From NCBI GenBank assembly GCA_027295775.1, contig JAPUKG010000288.1, forward strand, positions 1 to 36,970: 36,970 nucleotides of DNA. The letters are read 5' to 3'. The first letter of the stretch is position 1. Each line of letters starts with the position of its first letter. A program made the translations under genes and the position numbers. Positions 33,142 to 36,970 of the stretch are shown one piece after another. The notes under the pieces are model-generated. The model made no database searches and had not been told where the DNA came from. It saw nothing but the letters and a program-made list of their open reading frames with translations. The DNA is from Pseudomonadota bacterium. Lineage in GTDB: Bacteria; Myxococcota_A; UBA9160; UBA4427.

Positions 33142-35407
33142 TCCGTCGCAGCATGTTCAGCGCCGAGCCCGCCTTGAACCACTCCACCTGATCGGCGTTC
33201 AGGGTATGGGTGACCTCGGCGGTGTCCTCGCTTCCATCTCGGTGGTGGAAGATGACCTGCAGGGGTCGGCCCGGCGCCAGCCCCGAGAGACCGGTGATGC
33301 TCACCCGGTCGGTCTCGGCGACCCTGTCGTAGTCGGCCGGGTCGCGGAAGGTCAGGGGCAGAACCCCCTGCTTCTTCAGGTTCGACTGGTGAATGCGCGC
33401 GAAGCTCCGCACGATCGCGGCCGCGCAGCCGAGGAAGCGGGGCGACATGGCGGCGTGCTCGCGGCTCGAGCCCTCGCCGTAGTTCTCGTCGCCCACCACG
33501 ACCCAGCGGCGGCCCTCGGTCTTGTAGTGCCGGGCGATCTTCGGCAGCGGGATGCCGGTCTCTCCGGAGAGCTGATCGAGCCCCTCGCCGGCCTTGCCGG
33601 TGAAGGCGTTGATCGCCCCGATGAACGCGTTGTCGCTGATGTTGTCGAGGTGACCGCGGAAGCGCAGCCACGGCCCGGCCGGCGAGATGTGGTCCGTAGT
33701 GCACTTGCCCTTTGCCTTCAGGAGCAGGGGCAGGCGCTCGAAGTCGCGTCCGTCCCAGGGCTCGAACGGGGTCAGGAGCTGGATCCGCTCGCTGTCCTCC
33801 GGGACCTCGACCCGCACATCCTTCGCATTCTCGCTCGGTGCGACGTAGCCCTCGTCCGAGAAGACGAAGCCGCGCTCCGGGATCTCCGGTGCCGGGGCCG
33901 GGGGCTCGAGCGCGAAGCGCTCCCCACCCGGCGCCTCGATCTCGTCGTGGAGCGGGTCGAACTCGAGGGTGCCGGCCAGGGCATAGGCTACGACCACCTC
34001 GGGACTGCCGATGAAGGAGAGCGTCTCTGGGTTTCCGTCGTTCCGCTTCGGGAAGTTCCGATTGTAGGAGTTGATGATCGAGTTGGCGACGCCCTTCAGG
34101 CTGTCGTCCCGCTTCCACTGCCCGATGCAGGGCCCGCACGCGTTGGCCAGAACGAGGGCGCCAATCGACTCGAGGTCCGCCAGCTGTCCGTCGCGCTGGA
34201 TGGTCTGATGGATCTGCTCCGAGCCGGGCGTGCACCAGAGCGGGGTCCGGGTCCTGGCGCCGCGGGCGGCGGCCTGGCGCGCCACGTCCGCCGCCCGGGA
34301 CATGTCCTCGTACGACGAGTTGGTGCAGCTCCCGATCAGCGCCGAGGAGAGCTGGGCCGGGTAGCCGTGCTCGCGCACGTCGGCAGCCATCTTCGACACA
34401 GGCCGCGCCAGGTCCGGCGTGTGCGGTCCCACCACGTAGGGCTCGAGCTTCGAGAGATCGATCTCGACCACCTCGTCGAAGAAACGCCCGGGATCGCGCT
34501 CCACCTCGGGGTCTGCGCGCAGGAGATCGACGTGCGCGCCCGCCACGTCGGCCAGCTCCTCGCGCCGGGTCGCCTTCAGGTAGGTGGCCATGCGCTCGTC
34601 GTACGGGAAGATCGACGTGGTGGCGCCGAGCTCGGCGCCCATGTTGGTGATCGTACCCTTGCCCGTACAGCTGATCGACGCGGCGCCGGGCCCGAAGTAC
34701 TCCACCACGCGGTTCGTCCCGCCCTTCACGGTGAGCACCGAGCACACGTGGAGGATCACGTCCTTGGGCGAGGCCCAGCCGCCGAGCGAGCCGGTCAGAT
34801 GGATCCCGACGAGCCTCGGGTACAGCACCTCCCACGGCAGGTCGGCCATCACGTCCACCGCATCCGCGCCGCCAACGCCGCACGCGAACATCCCGAGTCC
34901 TCCCGCGTTGGGCGTGTGCGAGTCGGTGCCGATCATCATGCCGCCGGGGAAGGCGTACTTCTCGAGAACCACCTGGTGGATGATTCCCGCCCCGGGACTC
35001 CAGAAGCCAATGCCGTAGCGCGCCGAAGCGCTGCGCAGAAAGTCGTAGACCTGCCGGTTCGTGGTGTGCGCGGCCTCCATGTCCTCGGACGCGCCGCGAT
35101 ACGCCTGGATGAGGTGGTCGCAGTGGATCGTGGTGGGCACCGCCGTCTCATCGAGTCCGGCCTGCATGAACTGCAGGATCGCCATCTGCGCCGTGGCGTC
35201 CTGCATCGCCACCCGATCGGGCCGAAGCTCCAGGTAGCTCTTCCCCGGCTCCAGCTCCTGCTCCGCCGCATTGGCCAGATGCCCGAGCAGCACCTTCTCC
35301 GCGTATGTCAGCGGCCGCCCCAACCGGTCCCGAACGATCCCCAGATTCTTCTCGACACGCCCGTAGACCGACTCGACCAGCGCCCGCGTCGTCTCGATGA
35401 CCGGCAT
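33131..35407 (-). CDS. Aconitate hydratase (mitochondrial-type)
   Basis: 758 aa from ATG 35407 with GGAGG SD; TIHCDHLIQ, GTDSHTPNAGGLGMFACGVGGADAVD, IGSCTNSSYEDMSRAA, NACGPCIGQW, GDENYGEGSSREHAAMSPRFLG. Confidence 0.95.
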   Translation of the reverse strand: MPVIETTRALVESVYGRVEKNLGIVRDRLGRPLTYAEKVLLGHLANAAEQELEPGKSYLELRPDRVAMQDATAQMAILQFMQAGLDETAVPTTIHCDHLIQAYRGASEDMEAAHTTNRQVYDFLRSASARYGIGFWSPGAGIIHQVVLEKYAFPGGMMIGTDSHTPNAGGLGMFACGVGGADAVDVMADLPWEVLYPRLVGIHLTGSLGGWASPKDVILHVCSVLTVKGGTNRVVEYFGPGAASISCTGKGTITNMGAELGATTSIFPYDERMATYLKATRREELADVAGAHVDLLRADPEVERDPGRFFDEVVEIDLSKLEPYVVGPHTPDLARPVSKMAADVREHGYPAQLSSALIGSCTNSSYEDMSRAADVARQAAARGARTRTPLWCTPGSEQIHQTIQRDGQLADLESIGALVLANACGPCIGQWKRDDSLKGVANSIINSYNRNFPKRNDGNPETLSFIGSPEVVVAYALAGTLEFDPLHDEIEAPGGERFALEPPAPAPEIPERGFVFSDEGYVAPSENAKDVRVEVPEDSERIQLLTPFEPWDGRDFERLPLLLKAKGKCTTDHISPAGPWLRFRGHLDNISDNAFIGAINAFTGKAGEGLDQLSGETGIPLPKIARHYKTEGRRWVVVGDENYGEGSSREHAAMSPRFLGCAAAIVRSFARIHQSNLKKQGVLPLTFRDPADYDRVAETDRVSITGLSGLAPGRPLQVIFHHRDGSEDTAEVTHTLNADQVEWFKAGSALNMLRRNEG

Positions 35408-35587
35408 GGGAAACCTCCAGAACGAATCGGATAACTCGACCGTATCACAGGAAAAGTGGAGTCCGCGATCAACACTAGCCTTCTGAACTTCGCTCGGCTC
35501 ACACCGGGCCGTGCCTGGCCCTACCATGGCTCCCCGTTGCCTCTGTGGCACTGACCCTCGACGAAAGGCTGTCTCGCTCCATGGCGC

Positions 35588-35705
35588 GAAGCGCTTCTCG
35601 TAAGGGCAAGCCGGCCGGAGGCCGGCGCGAAGTGAGGCGAAGCCGAACGAATCGGGCGCCCGCAAGGCCGGGTGGGGGTCGTCGCGCGGAGGGCCTCATG
35701 GCCCT
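35588..35705. repeat. Cluster of inverted repeats in the intergenic region (REP/dispersed-repeat-like)
   Basis: GAAGCGCTTC palindrome (35588-35597); GCCGGCC-GGA-GGCCGGC (35610-35626); AGGGCC-TCAT-GGCCCT (35690-35705). Confidence 0.45.
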
Positions 35706-35901
35706 GACCGGAACCATTCCGCAACCCCCAAGACATTTACAGCACCCCCTATGCTCACCACCCAAAGTCTTGTGGTTCTGCACCCCGCCCAAATCCGCTT
35801 CAAGCCACGCTTTGCCACCGGATGAGAGGCCCGGAGCGCGATGACCCCCAGCCGCCCCCAGGAGGAAACCCAGACTCGCGCGTTCGAGTAGGATGGTCAC
35901 C

Positions 35902-36774
35902 ATGCAACCTCGGTCCCTGCGCGTCCCGGGAGCCCACGGCGGAGAGCTCCACCTGCTCGAGTGGAGCGAGGAGGGCGTCCCCATGCTCCTCGTCCACGGC
36001 TTCGGCAACGAAGCTCACATCTGGGACGACTTCGCCCCTTCGGTCGCGCCCTACTATCGCGTTCTCGCCCTCGACCTGCGCGGCCACGGCGACTCGGACT
36101 GGGATCCCGAGCGCCGCTACGACTACGAGCACCACGTGGCCGACCTCGAGGCCGTGTTCGCGAAGCTGGGCATCGACCGCGCCGTGCTCGTGGGACACTC
36201 TCTCGGCGGCCGCGTGTGCACACTCTACGCCGCTGCGCACCCCGAGACCGTGGCCGGCTTCGTGATCGTGGACTCCGGACCCGAGCTCGACGCACGCGGC
36301 ATCGTGCGCATCCGCATGGACGTGGAGGAACACCGCGACCCCACGTTCGCGAACGTCCGCGAGTACGAGAATATGCTGAGCCTCGCGTATCCCGCCGCGC
36401 GCCCCTCCGCAATCGCGCGAATGGCGAAGTACGGCCTCCGGGAGCGCGACGACGGGAAGCTCGTGCTCAAGATGGACACGGGACTCCGGAACTGGGGCGC
36501 CAACCAGCCCGATGCCGAGGCGATCAAGGCGCGGGAGGAGAGGATCCAGAACGAGCTCTGGTCGGCGCTCGGAAAGCTTCTCTGCCAGGCCCTGGTCGTC
36601 CGCGGCGCGGCGTCGGACATCCTCTCCGCAGATACCGCCGACCGGATGGTGGACGAAGTCATCCCGAACGCCCAGCTCGCCGTCGTCGCGCAGGCGGGCC
36701 ACTCGGTCATGACCGACAACCCCGAAGGCTTCCGCGACGCGGTCTGCGCCTTCGTCCTCGGCGACGACGGCTAG
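35902..36774 (+). CDS. Alpha/beta hydrolase
   Basis: MLLVHGFGNEAHIWDDFAP, RVLALDLRGHGDSDW, AVLVGHSLGGRVCTLYAAAHPE (GHSxGG nucleophile elbow), terminal AGHSVMTDNPEGF. Start at 35902 or 35893. Confidence 0.93.
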   Translation: MQPRSLRVPGAHGGELHLLEWSEEGVPMLLVHGFGNEAHIWDDFAPSVAPYYRVLALDLRGHGDSDWDPERRYDYEHHVADLEAVFAKLGIDRAVLVGHSLGGRVCTLYAAAHPETVAGFVIVDSGPELDARGIVRIRMDVEEHRDPTFANVREYENMLSLAYPAARPSAIARMAKYGLRERDDGKLVLKMDTGLRNWGANQPDAEAIKAREERIQNELWSALGKLLCQALVVRGAASDILSADTADRMVDEVIPNAQLAVVAQAGHSVMTDNPEGFRDAVCAFVLGDDG

Positions 36775-36847
36775 GCCCGTGCCGGGTCGCGCGGACGGGT
36801 AAAGCGCTATGCTCCCGCGCCGTCCCCCCCGCCGGCCGAGGAAGCCC

Positions 36848-36970
36848 TTGAAGATCCGGATTGCGCTCCTCTCGATGCTCGTGTGGGTTTCGCCGGTCTC
36901 GGCCGCGGCCCAGGCCCTCGCCCCATCGTCGATCCAGATCGTCGAGAGCCTTCACGCGAAGCTGCTCGAC
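36848..36970 (+). CDS. 5' end of a secreted protein, possibly MlaC-like phospholipid-binding protein (truncated by the window)
   Basis: TTG start: LKIRIALLSMLVWVSPVSAAAQALAPSSIQIVESLHAKLLD; signal peptide plus a VESLHAKLLD pattern seen in MlaC/Ttg2-type proteins; only 41 codons visible. Confidence 0.45.
   Translation, partial: MKIRIALLSMLVWVSPVSAAAQALAPSSIQIVESLHAKLLD

Noticed and set aside
32969-35434. 821-aa plus-strand ORF
   Set aside because: Antisense to aconitase; GC-biased mirror frame, no recognisable motifs.
1-36970. tRNA (including tRNA-Sec/selC), rRNA, CRISPR or transposase genes
   Set aside because: No cloverleaf with a GTTCRA T-arm, no rRNA-like conserved segments, no regularly spaced repeats and no transposase-like ORFs noticed by eye; tRNAscan/Aragorn would be decisive.

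Overview
High-GC bacterial chromosomal window, densely coded on both strands. Gene content suggests an uncultivated deltaproteobacterium or myxobacterium-like lineage, but that is inference only. No rRNA, recognisable tRNA, CRISPR array or transposase was found. Main blocks: (1) a minus-strand pyranopterin/tungsten operon (MoaD-like carrier, aldehyde ferredoxin oxidoreductase, MoeA, MoeA fused to a LysR/PBP-like domain); (2) a secreted HEAT-like protein, an ApaH-like phosphatase and an Smr protein; (3) an ECF sigma factor overlapping a zinc-finger anti-sigma protein fused to a bactofilin-like beta-helix; (4) DUF3604 and DHH proteins; (5) a carboxymuconolactone decarboxylase/AhpD-like gene whose reading frame continues through an in-frame TGA at the second Cys position of CxxC (CPTU), followed by a bacterial-SECIS-like hairpin, so almost certainly a selenoprotein that standard ORF calling splits in two; (6) an O-methyltransferase, GFA protein, second CMD protein and RRM protein; (7) a DUF1329 protein plus a membrane-anchored Fe-S aldo/keto reductase with an internal Tat-like motif; (8) an LLM protein, a MaoC protein and NAD+ synthetase; (9) a cold-shock-domain protein; (10) a secreted PheC-like/AroQ-gamma-like fusion; (11) a six-gene operon GntR/FadR - AGPS-like - GlpD-like - DAG kinase-like - Qng1-like - permease with a FadR-like operator; (12) Fur/aconitase; (13) an alpha/beta hydrolase and the start of a probable MlaC-like gene. 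The strongest finding is the Sec-containing CMD protein. All family assignments are by eye from the translations, with no database search.
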